Origin: Schistosoma mansoni
Taxonomy: Eukaryota > Platyhelminthes > Trematoda > Strigeidida > Schistosomatidae
Length of the DNA: 64,000 nt
Reading direction: 5' to 3'
Assembly (NCBI RefSeq): GCF_000237925.1
Contig: NC_031502.1
Span: 8,115,352 to 8,179,351, forward strand
The translations under genes were made by a program, and so were the position numbers. The notes beneath the pieces are model-generated. The model did not search any database, was not told the DNA's origin, and saw only the letters and a list, made by a program, of their open reading frames with translations. This document shows, piece after piece, positions 13,827 through 26,882 of the stretch. Position 1 is the stretch's first letter. Each line of letters opens with the position of its first letter.

Positions 13827-14030
13827 TTAAAGACTTTTCAAGATCATGATTCTATCTGTATACATGAAGTATGTAAACTGATAAATATTAGACAATTCTT
13901 CCCATTGAAGACTGATCTCTGTTGGTAAACCATTCAAACATAAGGTAACAATCGACACCACTTTTATCTTAGATTGAGACTGACTGCTGGTTTGATGATT
14001 TATAATTCTTGCTTGTCTCCAGACCTTCAA
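13827..14030 (-). CDS. Possible exon, unrecognised
   Basis: A 67-codon minus-strand frame, downstream of a TATATGCAG acceptor-like site, has a plausible coding composition (for example LCLNGLPTEISLQWEELSN). A second frame through the same acceptor is also open for 24 codons, so the true frame, if any, is unclear. No family recognised. Confidence 0.2.
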   Translation of the reverse strand: MKVWRQARIINHQTSSQSQSKIKVVSIVTLCLNGLPTEISLQWEELSNIYQFTYFMYTDRIMILKSL

Positions 14031-14379
14031 ATGATGTCAAATACTGCATATAAAGGCATACAGATATAGATAAATGAAATTATTGTTAGGTATCTATGAT
14101 TCTTGTCTAGGTCTAAAAGCTGAAGGATAACTGAAATTCAGTGAGCATTAAAAAATAACCTTGTCATAGATCAGATCATCTTAAGAGTTCTTATCTATAA
14201 TTTTAAAATTGCCAAAGAGCTCCATATTAATTAGCCACTGTTTCATTGTGATGATTCATATTTTTCATTTCAACCTCATTCATAACACTTATAAACTAAG
14301 AGTTCAAAAGACTATGGTTGTAATTATTTTCTTGAAAACCATATGAACAGATTCATTTAACTAAAAAAAATTATATTTT

Positions 14380-14697
14380 TATCCTGAGAAAACGTTATTA
14401 CATCAACTGTCTTAGCCAGCAGAATTGAAAAAATGTGATTCCAAATATCGATGGTTATTTCCCCAATGAAGGCAGAAAAGAACGGACTACCCATACAATC
14501 AATGTTTAGGGAAGCCAATATATACTAAGAAATATTTTGTCTCAGTAGGTTTAAATGTTACAGACAAAATGTTTTCCATGTTTAAAGCGCTTTTTTTAGA
14601 CCGGACAATCGCAAGGGAGCCGATAACATTAAATAAGACGATATCGGAGACTCTGCATTCGATAGCGTATTCATGAATATTACTCATAAAGGATTGG
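14380..14697 (-). mobile_element. Possible Penelope-like reverse transcriptase remnant
   Basis: A minus-strand open stretch (LAIVRSKKSALNMENILSVT) is followed, after a stop, by DCMGSPFFSAFIGEI. The latter resembles the DGVAMGSPLSP...E segment that leads to motif C in Penelope-like reverse transcriptases. Only this short match supports the call. Confidence 0.35.
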
Positions 14698-15375
14698 AAT
14701 TCATGTGTATATTACCAGCTGGAATGGTTGACGGTTTAATAGTCCTTGCTCATCTTGACAGTAGAGTTTAATAGTTATCTTACAAAAACATAATGACAAG
14801 GTATGATATTATTGACCACTTTCTATAAGGATGATGATTATTTGTTGAATGGAGTTGTCAATCACTGAAGAAACATGCAGACTTGATTTACCTTCTAATT
14901 ACTAGTGAAAATCAAGTTGCAAATCTCTAAATCATAGGATTTTGCGTAATAAAACCTAGGTACTTTTTTCATCATTCAGCCATAGAAACACAAGAAAATG
15001 TTCAAGAAAAAAATATATGCAGCTCTTGTTACATGATATTTAGACGGTAAACTACAGCATTCTTCAAATGTCACTGGTCTGTGAGCTTGTCATTATAAAT
15101 AAGTGAATCATACAATAATGACCTATATCGCATAATAAACAATATTACCCATGGTTTTATTTTTTATTTCATTAGATTAAATGTTTCACAGTTGGAGAGA
15201 TTCAGAGTGTGAAAGCTCTTCTCAAAAATGAACTTTCTTGTCACCTGCAAAACTAAACACATTTTGGTTAATGACAATTCGCATTACTAATCACACGCAT
15301 AAAAAACATTTGTCGAGTTTCATGGTTTACATCATATACTGACCTCAGTTAAATAACCGTTGAAAACACGGAAAC
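14698..15375. other. AT-rich non-coding DNA
   Basis: No feature supported. Confidence 0.4.
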
Positions 15376-15600
15376 AATAGATAGCTATTTCGTCTTGGCA
15401 CAGGACTCCTAAAAATCCATGACCCTACCACGGGTCGAAACCAGGACTTTTAGAACTCTCAATGAGTCCTTAATCCTTAGATAACTGGTCCAATATTCAA
15501 CGGTCGATATGCCTAACTGTAATCGACTAACAATATTGCGCGATCACCTTCCAAAGCCATTAGTGGGATTGCTTAATATCTACTGAACTGAGCATTTTGT
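15376..15600 (-). repeat. SM-alpha-like SINE with pol III boxes and hammerhead remnant
   Basis: Read on the minus strand, an A-box-like TGGACCAGTTATCTAAGG is followed by a B-box-like GGTTTCGACCC at 15431-15442. The hammerhead part then runs AGGAGTCCTGTGCCAAGAC, GAAA, TAGCTA and a cleavage-site-like ATC, around 15380-15410. This order (pol III promoter, then hammerhead) is that of the schistosome SM-alpha repeat. The CUGANGA box has decayed to TTTAGGA, while the GAAA box is intact. Confidence 0.6.
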
Positions 15601-18600
15601 AAATAACGAACTCATGTCATTAATTAGAAGTCTTACGGGAGGCAAAAATGTCATTACCACACTAACGTTTTGGGATCATTTTAATAAATAAGAATCGTCA
15701 GTTTAAACCTGACGTAAAACTTCTGAACTATCAATAAACAAGTTTACTTCATTACGGTTCAATTTCTCAGGCATCCATTTATGTCTTGTTTCACTCAATT
15801 TTTGCTTATTATTTTGCATGTTAAAACAATTTAAAATTAAATAGTTATTGTTGAAGTCCGAAAGAAATTCTGACTATAGTTGTTATACAAACTCATTTAA
15901 TTTCCTCTCTAATGGTATGCACTGAGATTCAGGGATGTGACTATGCTGACACAAAGCAATCATTAGACAATAACTAAATTAAACAAAACAATCGGAAGTA
16001 AATAATTTCCTCATGATTCAAGTTTTGTCAAGGTGCAGAACACTTCTTTTTTATATAGAAGCATAAAACTTGAATTAATCACCTCAAACAGCAAATAACT
16101 GTATACAAACTAATTCAATTATTTTTTTTAATGACCAAATGAATGATTCCAATAGATGGAGATAGATTAAATGGTCAATATTGATTGTATTGTTTGTAAA
16201 GAGTGATCAATCAATAAGTTGAATGAGTTTTTTTAACAGTTGACCAAATTTTTACTTCACTTAAACAAAATTAGTTAATTATATTCAGGTCAAATATGAA
16301 GAATGTGAAATCAGACAAATGGAGTAGTTTGAAATGGCCTACTTCTCGCGCCCTAAAGAGAATAAATTTCATAGAGGACCTATTGGAATTTATTACAGTT
16401 AGGTCATATGAGTTTCAAAATATTTATTTCTGACTCTAGTAATAACAGTAATAGCTTTGGTGATAGATGGCCGAAGGCAATGGATAAAACGTACTGCTCC
16501 TGTGCTTCTTGTTAAGAATTTGTCTCTGTACTCTGAATGTGAGATTCAGATAGACGTTACCAAGCGTTACAGCCAGTGACAGTATCGTTGAGCTATTCAG
16601 GTAGCAAATGACTTCCTAGTGGAATAGGATATTTGCACTAGTTGCTGTTGTATAGGTCCCTAACAGTCATGATAGTTAATAAGTTGGATGCTCGATTGCA
16701 CAGAAAGAGCTGATAAATATACTTTGATTTGGTTTTGAAGCTTATTGTTAAAAAGTAAGTAACTACTCAATAAACCGATCGCTTTTGTAATTATGAACGT
16801 TCTAGAATTATGCTCATTAATTAAAGTCTAGAATAATATAATACTCTAAACACAGGCTATTCGACATCACAGATTTGGCAGTGATGAGATGGATTTTAAG
16901 CCATCGCTTTAATCCAATATACTTAACTCATCAGTTCAGTATGTTTATGCATTCTTAACATAGAGCGGAAAAGTTAGCGAACTTTCTAATTTGACTGGTA
17001 ATAAAATGAACCAGTTAAAGGTTTTAGCTGATTATTCGCCAGCGATTCAGTTTATGAAAACATTTCGTGCACTTAACTGTAATTCATTCTAATGAGTTTT
17101 GGTTGATAACACTGAAGCTTTCATTGTGCTTCGGGATAACATAACCAGGGCAAAGTTAAGATAGAAATGAGCCACTCGAGTTTTTATTCACATATGAATG
17201 ACAGCTTGTTTTGTTGACACTGAGTTTGATTGGTTGTTGAGTCCTGTCTTGTTATTATTTACATATTTGTTTTGGCGGCTTTCATCTTTCAGTATCGCAG
17301 ATTATCATAAATCACTTACTGAGCAAATCATTGATTTCACTTGGAAATATGAAAATTGTTTTGACTAAACAAATACAGTCATTAATTTTAGCTAGCTTCA
17401 TAAACTTTCTAATCTCAATGATTTCATTTCAACTTTGATTTTTTTCCCTAATCATCATTCACAATTGATTACAATTCAGTCTTACCAATACTGTGCGGAG
17501 CTAAAAGAGCTATATAAAGACAGTATTCATTGAAATTTGTAAAAGGTTTCCTTTATTTAATTAAGCAACTTTTTTTCCATTTTATTGCTAAATAAAACAA
17601 AAATACGCTACTTTAATTCCCCACAATTAATTTATCAATCAGATTAATTGCCTTTTTAATGCAATGAAAACGTATATCATAGTTCATTTGAAATCTTTCC
17701 TCAATCGAAAACAATATTGTGTGATAAGGATTTTAAGAATAAAAAAAGGAATAAACTGTTGATTTGTTCCATTTCGAGTACAATTTATTTGCTTCTAAAG
17801 TTAAATGTGAAAGTTTAGTCCATTCAATAGTGTTAGATGATGATTTCTATCCTATTAGTTTAATGCTAGTGAGGGTTTTGTTTTAATCAGACTCAAATAT
17901 TTTTGTTTCAATACTGCATAATACAGTGACTATAAAAATATTTAACGATAATTCTCTAGTCGAAACAATACCTTGACAAAAAAATGTTGAAATTAATTTG
18001 TTACTTGAAAAGTATCTCCTCGATAAAGTTTATTTTATTATTTCGTTACATATATCTGACAAATGGATTTGAATTTTTAGAAAACACGGTAATATACATT
18101 ATTCATTGAGACGAATATCTCCACAATAGACAGTTAAGTGTACAATGTAAGTTGAGGAAAGTCTCTTCTAAAAAGTTTGAACATTACTATTTATTTGCTT
18201 ATATTTACCATTTATTTTTTCCAGCAATCGAATGAAAAAGAACATTATGCTCTATTGTGAATTGATTGACATCGGAAATACTTAACATTTCAAGACAATT
18301 CAATAGTTTAATGTGTAAAAATATGGTTTGGATCACAGAGAGGTTGAGTGTCCATGTTGCTGTAATATTCTGAACTAGAATGGGAGAACCGTTCAGAGCT
18401 CTTTGATTTTCAGTGGTAACCCAATAGACGCTAATCCGTCAAGATTACCGCCAAAATAAACTTTGACCTGTATCACTTGATGGCATACCAAAGTAGATTG
18501 CTATTCATATCACAAATTTCACAGAACAACTCTTAGCACTTTTAAAGTCACTGAATCCCTATTACCTACAGTGCCGCCACAAAATATATGGAGAATCGTT

Positions 18601-19136
18601 GTCGGAGTAAAATCTCTACATTTATTAAAACAATGAACTTCGTTACTTCTGTTAAAACAAAAACCTAGTCCAAAACATTTTCCTACTAGTTTCTTCTAAT
18701 CACAATTAAACTGGTTAAGTCTGAAATTTATAAAGTTTCAAAAGTTTATCAGGTAAGATCAATCTCTCGTTATAACCAGTTTTAGATAAAGCATTTCGTA
18801 ATTTGTGTATAAGTTAACAATTTATTAGGTCAACCTCTAACTACTTACAAGTAGTCCGACGTTATATTTAAAATTGGCAAACCTGAGGTACTTTAGTTAC
18901 TAAGGAATCGAATGGTTTAATGATTTCATTTTGAGCTAAATGGGCCATGCTTATTTTATTCGTGCTTATCATTTTTGTTCGTTACTCAACCATTCAGTTC
19001 TGCCCCTACGGTCTATTGCTAATATCAGTGTTCTTCATTGTTTTTCTGGACATATATTCACAATGTAGGTATCAATGACAAGGTTGAACTTGATAGTTTC
19101 AAATAAATTAAGCATCGGGTAAAAAGTTAATAAACG

Positions 19137-19137
<1 letters not shown>
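15601..19137. other. Gene-poor AT-rich DNA
   Basis: No gene supported. 16440-16680 and 18340-18490 are GC-richer islands without a recognisable domain and may be old repeats. Confidence 0.4.

Positions 19138-19171
<34 letters not shown>
19138..19171. repeat. (TA)n microsatellite
   Basis: Uninterrupted AT dinucleotide repeat of about 34 bp, just downstream of the minus-strand candidate exon at 19190-19460. Confidence 0.9.
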
Positions 19172-19175
<4 letters not shown>

Positions 19176-19189
19176 ACCTCTTTACTTAC

Positions 19190-19460
19190 ATTTTTTTCCA
19201 TAGCTTCAGATCTTTCTAATAGTGTGATTAATTTAGTTTCATGCTGATTCATGCTGATTAAGTTCTATGCAATTTTTATACAAGATATTTTCAATATCAA
19301 TAATTGCTTGATTTAAATAACTGAAATTATTTCCTGGAGTAGCAGCTTTTGCGTTTGTCGAAGTTGTGGCAGTATCAGTAGTAATAATCGGTGCTGAAGT
19401 AGAAATATTCGTAACTGAGAATTGATTTTCTTTATCATGACTACTTTGCACATTTGTCAT
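19190..19460 (-). CDS. Candidate first coding exon with a 10-bp tandem duplication
   Basis: A minus-strand ATG at 19458-19460, with A at -3, opens a Ser/Thr-rich N-terminus followed by a helical stretch (SYLNQAIIDIENILYKN, then CIELNQHE). Translation stops at TGA right where the 10-bp unit TCATGCTGAT occurs twice in tandem (plus strand, 19239-19258). With only one unit the frame would run on as ...ETKLITLLERSEAMEKN to a perfect GTAAGT donor (plus-strand ACTTAC at 19184-19189). The gene may therefore be real, with the duplication being a polymorphism, an error or an inactivating change. The family is not recognised; a coiled coil is likely. Confidence 0.5.
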
Positions 19461-19660
19461 TGTTCTATGGGTATCAATTTACACCAATTGACCTGTGGAC
19501 AAGTACTTAAATGATATTAGCAGTAGGACTGTGCATACATATTATTAATTCTTATATTAAGCATAACTTGGTGTTTTTGAAAATGGCCAGTGATAAGTAC
19601 AGGTATATAAAGGTTTACTAAATGGAACAAAAAATGTTATTACACCGAGATTATTAATTA

Positions 19661-20049
<389 letters not shown>

Positions 20050-20534
20050 ATTACTGAGTTAACTTTAGTACATTTCACGCTTTTTGTAGCGCGATGTCGT
20101 AGACAGAGACAACTTATTTATTTTGTTGAAATAAAACAAACACCATTTGAGTGTTTAGACAATAAAATTAATAAGTTCTTGTGATATTGTTTATACAACA
20201 GTTATACCGTTCAATGTTTATTTTGTTTGCAAAGGTTTTAAAATACGTGAGATTGAAAAGCTAGGTTGATATTTCTATTGTACACCTGGTTGGTATCTGT
20301 TATAATGACAGAAAAAATCGTAAGGATGACTGAACTGTAAATAATGGGAACTTTCCTGTAAAGGTGAATCTTCTAAAGAAAATGAGAGAACAATTGTCCA
20401 GCTAATTGAATAAAATCTAGTTTGGTCGTTTTTAAGAGATGATCTATTTTTTCAAACCTACAATTCGTTAACTTTGTTACTAAATTCAATAGTATAGTCG
20501 TAATGATAAAAAATTTTTCTTGTTCATACCTTAC

Positions 20535-20603
20535 ATTATATTGGCAGTCTGTACCAGTTATGATCTCTACTAAACATGCTTGGCTCAAAAATTGAGTTGA
20601 AAG
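20535..20603 (-). CDS. Possible 69-nt exon
   Basis: On the minus strand a TATTAAG acceptor-like site is followed by 23 open codons (LSTQFLSQACLVEIITGTDC then QYN) and a GTAAGG donor, phase 0 at both ends. Short symmetric exons are common in schistosomes. No family recognised, and it could be chance. Confidence 0.3.
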
Positions 20604-22069
20604 CTTAATATAATATTTAATCCGATGATCTCATTTGGTTATGTACAAGTGACACTATTTTTAGTATTTTCTTTAAATACTGAAAATATTACTACTTTAA
20701 AATTTACGTTAAAAAGATTACCCCATGTACTCCTTATAGTCTTAGTTTAAATATTAGTCAATGTTCCTTTTACGGGATACGAATCGGTTCATAAATTTAA
20801 CTTGCAGTTAAATTTTATTCAATAGGATCTTCTGGTAAATCATTAAGATTCAAACACTATCTACTTGAAACAAAACAACGTTAAGAAAACTTTGATTTTA
20901 TGGAACAACCTTAATATAATAATGGAGTAAATCCTAACTAGGCATCTGTAATGGTGAAAAATTATTAGGAAAATGGGTTAAAAATGAATAAATTTATTTA
21001 TTGTATATTAGTTCCTGTGCGAAGACACACAGACCAAGGTTTTCGGTTCGACTCTCGAAGGATTCGAATGAGTAAAAGTGGCCAGTTCAAATCCTGCATG
21101 AGCGTTAATAGGGAATACGACAAATGACTTTGAGAGATGAACATTAATTTGGTCTTCACTCATTACTGGTCAAGTATGATAGAATCAAGTTACAAATTCA
21201 ATTGCGTTAATAATTTTTGAAAAATGAAAAGAGATATGAATGAATTTGTCCACGTTTTCCAGTAAATCACTTGGATTAGCCATTTTTATTTAGCATAATA
21301 AGACAATTCTTATATAACATACTTATACGATAGAGTAAATATAAGAGCAAATTAGCTATAGCGAATAAGATTACCCACCTAGTTATGACATTATCTACGA
21401 GGACATTATCTTGGCTAATCTAATCACCCAGGTAGATGTGAAATTCGTAAGTAAGTACGATTTTGCGCATACAGCTTAGAACACATTTAACCTTTTTCAT
21501 CTGTTTACATAAAATTAACAAAAGTAAGAACAGTACACTAACACATAGGTTGGATCTGTTCATTTCAAAGTTCAATTGTAGTGTATATCACTGCGGTATG
21601 AAGGAAAATTTAGGTGAATGATTGATATTCCGAACTATATAAACTCCAGTTGTCTTGAGTTCACTTGCGTCAAGTCCATAATATCATTTTGATGCAACTA
21701 CAGTTATGTTATTGAAGAAATTTGTAAAGAAACTGCTGGTCAGACGAGTGTCGTTACAAAGTGGACGAAAATCAGTTATTACTATAGTGATAAAGTATTT
21801 TGACTTTGCACGTAAATTAAGAAAATGATAAGTCGATCAGTTCATTTTTGTTAGTATTATACATATATCATTGTAGCAGGTTAGATAATATTGAATAAAA
21901 TCTGTAGTTTTTCTATTAAATTTTGTGAAAATCATAATTTTTCCAAATTAATATATCAAGTGATCAGTGTAGTGGAATAGAAGATAATACTTAATAAAAT
22001 TTGATGACAGTAGCTTAAATGTTAACCACTCAATGTGAGATCTGACAGTCCAAATAAGGATAATGTAGG
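20604..22069. other. Intergenic DNA
   Basis: AT-rich. A B-box-like GGTTCGACTCTCG at about 21049 may be a fragment of a tRNA-derived SINE. No gene supported. Confidence 0.4.
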
Positions 22070-22120
22070 CTCACTGATGACGAACCATATAATATAACGA
22101 AACATATGTGCATTGCTTTT
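22070..22120 (+). repeat. Hammerhead-like motif, degenerate SM-alpha copy
   Basis: CTGATGA at 22074-22080 is followed 18 bp later by ACGAAACATATG, so both conserved hammerhead boxes (CUGANGA and GAAA) are present in order with a self-complementary CATATG in the stem III position. Stem II is weak and no clear NUH site follows, so this is a remnant at best. Confidence 0.35.
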
Positions 22121-22429
22121 TTGTTCTCAATGTTTGTCTTCATAAGGTCTGCTTGTGATACAAACTATAGAACTAGATGGTAAAAATGCTTTACTGACGT
22201 CCTAGGTTGAAGCAATCATAGCACAGACAAATATACTTAAATCACAGAGTACATTTTGAATGGGAATGTTGATTTTGGAGATAATTTTATTCTACAGTAT
22301 TCACTAGACATAGAGGTGTTTGAAAATGGTGACGAAACTATAATTTATGGACGAGCCGATCAGAAGCGACTGAGCGAAATTCTGGTCACGGCGCCTATTT
22401 CAATACCCAATGCTTACACACGATCAGTA

Positions 22430-23230
22430 TACAAAGGATTTCAAGGAGAACGTTGAAGTTGAGCGGTTACGACAGATGGGATTATTGAAAAATTCTTTTA
22501 TTTGTGACAGCGATATTCAAATGACTGCTGGACATTGTGCAGAATAACGTGACGATTTTGTATTTCGATGTAATCATATGTTGAAGGAAAACGTTTGCTA
22601 GAACGGAGACTTCCTTTACTCGACCCTGATGGACATGAAGACAGATTTTGATAATTGTTGTATACTGGGTTGCACTGGCTGCAACTTTAGCGAATGTTAC
22701 GGCAGTTCAATGGTATGAGTACTGTTGAGATATATGTGCAATGAAGTTTGCATCAGTCGTTTGGGGGAATCAGGAGAATTGTAGAAATCGACAAAACAGT
22801 CGTTAGAAAACGCTAATTCAATAGATGAAGTGTTAAAGATTGAGTAAGCAACTCCTCGTTGAGTATACTTGACAGCTCCTTGATATATATGATAGATCAT
22901 CTCAAAAGGGACATCTCGAGCACGTGAGAAACCGACAGGATACAACGATAAAGCCAGTCAGAAGAAAGTATGTGCAGCCGGGTACTACAGTATACACAAA
23001 TGACTGAGAAGCATATCGATACCTGTCTAGAGTTGGTTACGTGCATCGTATCGTCGTTCACGAGCGCGATTTTGTAGACTCCACCAAGCCAATAATGCAG
23101 AAGCAATGTGGTCGATGCTAAAAGAATTTTTGCGACCTTAACATGGCTCCAGAGGTCGACGGTTATGGAGCCACATGAATGGGTTTTTGTGCCGTATGCA
23201 TTACGACTTCAAAACTGTAGAGCCTCTTTC
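22430..23230 (+). pseudogene. Merlin-superfamily DNA transposon, decayed transposase
   Basis: Merlin elements encode an IS1595/ISXO2-type DDE transposase. Here the protein can be followed in order across frames: a start region LRQMGLLKNSFICD; a segment FVFRCNHMLKENVC then NGDFLYS (family pattern W-R-C...K...S...GTFF); TAVQWYEYCRDICA; YVQPGTTVYTND with the second acidic residue; EAYRYLSRVGYVHRIVVHE and RDFVD; NAEAMWSMLKEFLR with the third acid; and RLWSHMNGFLCRMHYDFK near the end. Several in-frame stops and at least one frame change separate these blocks, so it cannot make transposase. The preceding open frame (22256-22456) ends inside the 5' part. Terminal inverted repeats were not located. 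Confidence 0.8.
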
Positions 23231-23491
23231 TAATCTTGAAATGTTTTTAAACCATGTTAAAGAAATTTATCCACTCTAATTTTCCTGGTTTTGTTTAATA
23301 TACTCTTACTCAATGCCGACTGACTTGATTAGCTGAAATTTATCAACGTCACTTAAGATTCGTTCTAATGTCGTCTATATAGCATATGATTGTTGACGTT
23401 AAATGGAATGGAATGGAAATAAAACATAGGGTGACGAAATGAAGGATTTTTGTGCCGGAAAAGTTGTGGGACAAAGAAATTAATAAAAATG

Positions 23492-23986
23492 TGTTATAAC
23501 TTGTGGCCTGTGTGCCCTGTTAATGTATAACGTGATAATACCGTCAGTTAAAGAGCAGTGAATTATCGATCGGACCAATGACACACGAAACCCGTACGAG
23601 CAGTCTAGAGTACTTGTCGGTCCTGCTTTCTGCCTAGCCCAGCCAGTTAATTCCAGGACACCAATAACAGCCTTTGCAATATGAATCATTTACGTAAAAC
23701 ATACTGGGTTTATATATCAAACAGACATCGTACCATAAAATAAGAAACAACATTTGTACATGATTTAGCCAAATGTGGCTGTGAATGTGGGAGGCAATAA
23801 CTAATAGACTAGGGATGGTAAATGGTATAATAATAGTTCATAGGTCAAAATAAAGCTCATAATAAGGGGGACATGAATATGAATAGTTTAGTTAGTTAAC
23901 AATTATACGATATAAAATATATGCATAGTATTGGTCCATAAACGGATCCCAAAGTTACTATTCACTATTCTTATCGGGACATAACA
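23492..23986 (-). mobile_element. Solo LTR, copy 2 (same family as 3413-3927)
   Basis: A 495-bp LTR in reverse orientation. Its ends are TGTTATA and CATAACA, and it is flanked by the exact 5-bp duplication AAATG (23487-23491 and 23987-23991). It is closely similar to copy 1 over the whole length. No internal sequence is present. Confidence 0.8.
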
Positions 23987-24421
23987 AAATGGACGGGTCC
24001 ATTGAGTGTGAGAAATCTTATTGAAGCAAATCACGATGATAATTCTTCAGTGGATTGTAGGAACGCCAGTTACTCAAGCAACTGAAACGAAGGATCTAAC
24101 GAAAGCCACAAAGGTAAAGTGATACCAATGCTGTAGAGAAATTTGTTCCAAACGCTATGAAATCTAGACCTGTCTTTTGGACACATTAGCAGGACAAATG
24201 AAGCTAAGGAAAATATAGCTCATGAGAGAAAGTACAGAAGGAAAAATCGGCAGCTGGTAGGATCCCCAAGCTTATTAGGTCTTCGGTATCTGAGATTGGA
24301 TTTTACAAAAAGGCCATCTTCAATACGTTCCAAACATAATCGCTTTAAATCAACCGGCTATCATTAAACATGTGAAACCAGGAACAAAGAACTATCATGG
24401 GTATTCTTTATCATACTAGAT
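23987..24421. other. Intergenic DNA
   Basis: No supported gene. Confidence 0.4.
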
Positions 24422-24430
24422 TCCTCACAG

Positions 24431-24638
24431 ATAAATGTATAATCGACGTTCGTTAAGTCCACGTCATTTAGTATTTATACTCAAAAAACAAGGAACCACT
24501 ACAATTCCCACTACTCAAACTAAAATAACCAAGACTGGTACAAGTGAAGATTTATTAACCGCAAAAAACGACGACGACCTTAGTCGAAAATGCACTTATT
24601 TATATACTGATTTGTATACCCATTTGATTATTAATTAG
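24431..24638 (+). CDS. Possible short exon, unrecognised
   Basis: After a CCTCACAG acceptor (ending 24430) a 67-codon frame starts at ATG 24435 and ends TAG. It is Thr/Lys-rich (for example TTTIPTTQTKITKTGTSEDL) and lacks repeats. AATAAA-type signals lie about 115-135 bp downstream (near 24753 and 24774), as expected of a last exon. No upstream partner exon was found. Confidence 0.3.
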
Positions 24639-26882
24639 GAAAAAGTTACAGATATCGAATTATAGCAAAATTGCACGTTGCATTTCATGCTGAATATAGT
24701 TCACTTTAAGTTATTACAAGAATATTTTATTCTCAATCAACATCAAACTGAAATAAATCAATGTTATACTGAATAAAATAGCACACTAAAAAATAAATAT
24801 TACATCAAGTAATCATAATATTAAATTAAAAACGGAAGTAATGTTGGACAAGAATCACAATATAATTTTGCCTTTACATCTCGTCATATCAACCTTACAG
24901 AGGATTCAGAAGTATAACGACCTGGAATACTATAGGCGAGTTGAGACATTAATATGGAAGACCCCATCTCAGCAAACTTATTAGTCATGCAAACTATTTG
25001 AAAATTGTAATTTTTAGGAATTTTATTAATGAATTGTTCTACCATATCGACTACATTCTTACCAGATAAAATAAGCCTTAGTTTCTCAAGATAACTCGGG
25101 AGACGCTAAAGGTCGTTATGGTGGCATACATCTTTCGACTCGACGGTCTCCATAAATTTTACACGTTAAGAAAAAAATAGACAGTTTTCGTACTAAAGTC
25201 GCTGCAAGCTTTCGTTTTTCTTAATCATAGTATCGAGGAATTTTGAAGCCAGCAAAAATATATTAAGCTTAATAGTCGTCAGATTTATTGAAATGTAACC
25301 TAACTAATCAGAAGTATATTCACATGTTTAATTACACATAACTTGTCAAAAGATGGATGCGATAATCAAACGACTAAACATGTTTATATCCATATTTATT
25401 AACTGCAAACTATTCACAAAGTCAGCTTATTTGATGGTTAAATTGACAGAGAGTAGGTATAAACTATGTACCTTAAATGAAATCATATCAAGCTACACAG
25501 TTAAACTTTGTTACAAACAAATTCTGTAGACATTGTAAACACCTCTTTTAATCAATCTGTTCCTGCCAGTAATTGTCATTCTTTTTTTCATTTGACAAAA
25601 CAACTCTTCTACCAGTAATAGATTTACATACTTGGTTTTGAACCACACTAAATGTAAGCATTAGTGTTATTACCCGATGGAGTGAGGTTCAAATACGAAA
25701 AGTAGTGACTGGAAATCGAAAACCTTGAACACCGAATCATCGCTCTCTCGATTCAAGTACTTAAACTTATAATAGTACTCTTATTTACGGTATAGTTTAT
25801 ATGATTTCTATATTTAGTACTATTGAAATTCAAACCATGTTCTAAAAGAATTTAGACTCTATTTTAGATTATTTACTATGTGGACTCTACCGAAAATCTT
25901 CATTCAGGTATGACCAATGAATAATAAGATCTATACAACTCTACAGACTGAGTAAGCAACAATACAGTTTAGCAAGTCTACGGTCATATCATTTTCTGTT
26001 TCCATCGGTAACTTCAAATTGACCAATCTAGCTAGTCGTCACTTTAAAGAAAAAAATACTTTTGCCATAAATCGAGACATCACAGAGATGTTCCAGCCTT
26101 TGAATAAACTACTGGACAGCTCTAATAGGCTAATTTTAAACATTGGAACTGTATATAACTACCTAAACTGGTAGTATGATGAAAGATTAGCTTTCGATCA
26201 GGATTCGAAATCATAAAAAGAACGATACAGGGTCAGCTTACTCCCTCTTAATTAGAAAGTATTGTAAGTGCTGACATACGACAGACTAGTATCTTGGAAA
26301 TGCTATGACGTCTGCTTTCCGATAACATCTGAACAAATGTATAACCAGTGAACCAATGTTTTCAGCAATAAGAATTATCTGTAAAAAGATGTCGTTCTTG
26401 AAATTGAATGTTTCTCAAATGAAAAATCTTTGGTTGAGAAATCACTGTCAAAAAGGACGTCCATATCTACAAAAGCCGTGTAGGAGCTAGTTGATGCAAT
26501 ATTATTATTATTAGCCATAAGTAGAAAACACCAAAAGGAACTAGGAAAGTCTATTTGGTCATAAAATATAAAACAGTAAACCAACATGGAAGTGATCCAT
26601 CAATAAGATCTTACAAATTATTCAGTAGATAACTAGGTGTGACTCTCAATCTTAAAAGTTTAAGCATTGCCTTAAGTAGAATACTAAATAAGTAAATGAA
26701 ATTACATGTAATTCCCCACTAACCACTGAGATATTGTATACATATAATGTATAATGACTAATATCAAAATAAATGTAAATTACTAACTGGTATGTATGTG
26801 CAACAGTAGTGTAAGTGATTGGAATTAGTCTTAAAACACAAAGATGTTGAAAGTAATTCGATAGTAAAAAAAAGTAAGTACA
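24639..26882. other. 3' flank of GLCE, no gene seen
   Basis: AT-rich sequence. Minus-strand open stretches at 26375-26587 and 26764-26946 have no recognisable content. Confidence 0.4.

Noticed and set aside
26375-26587. 70-codon minus frame downstream of GLCE
   Set aside because: Composition is plausible but no acceptor, donor or motif supports it, and GLCE already ends at 26883.
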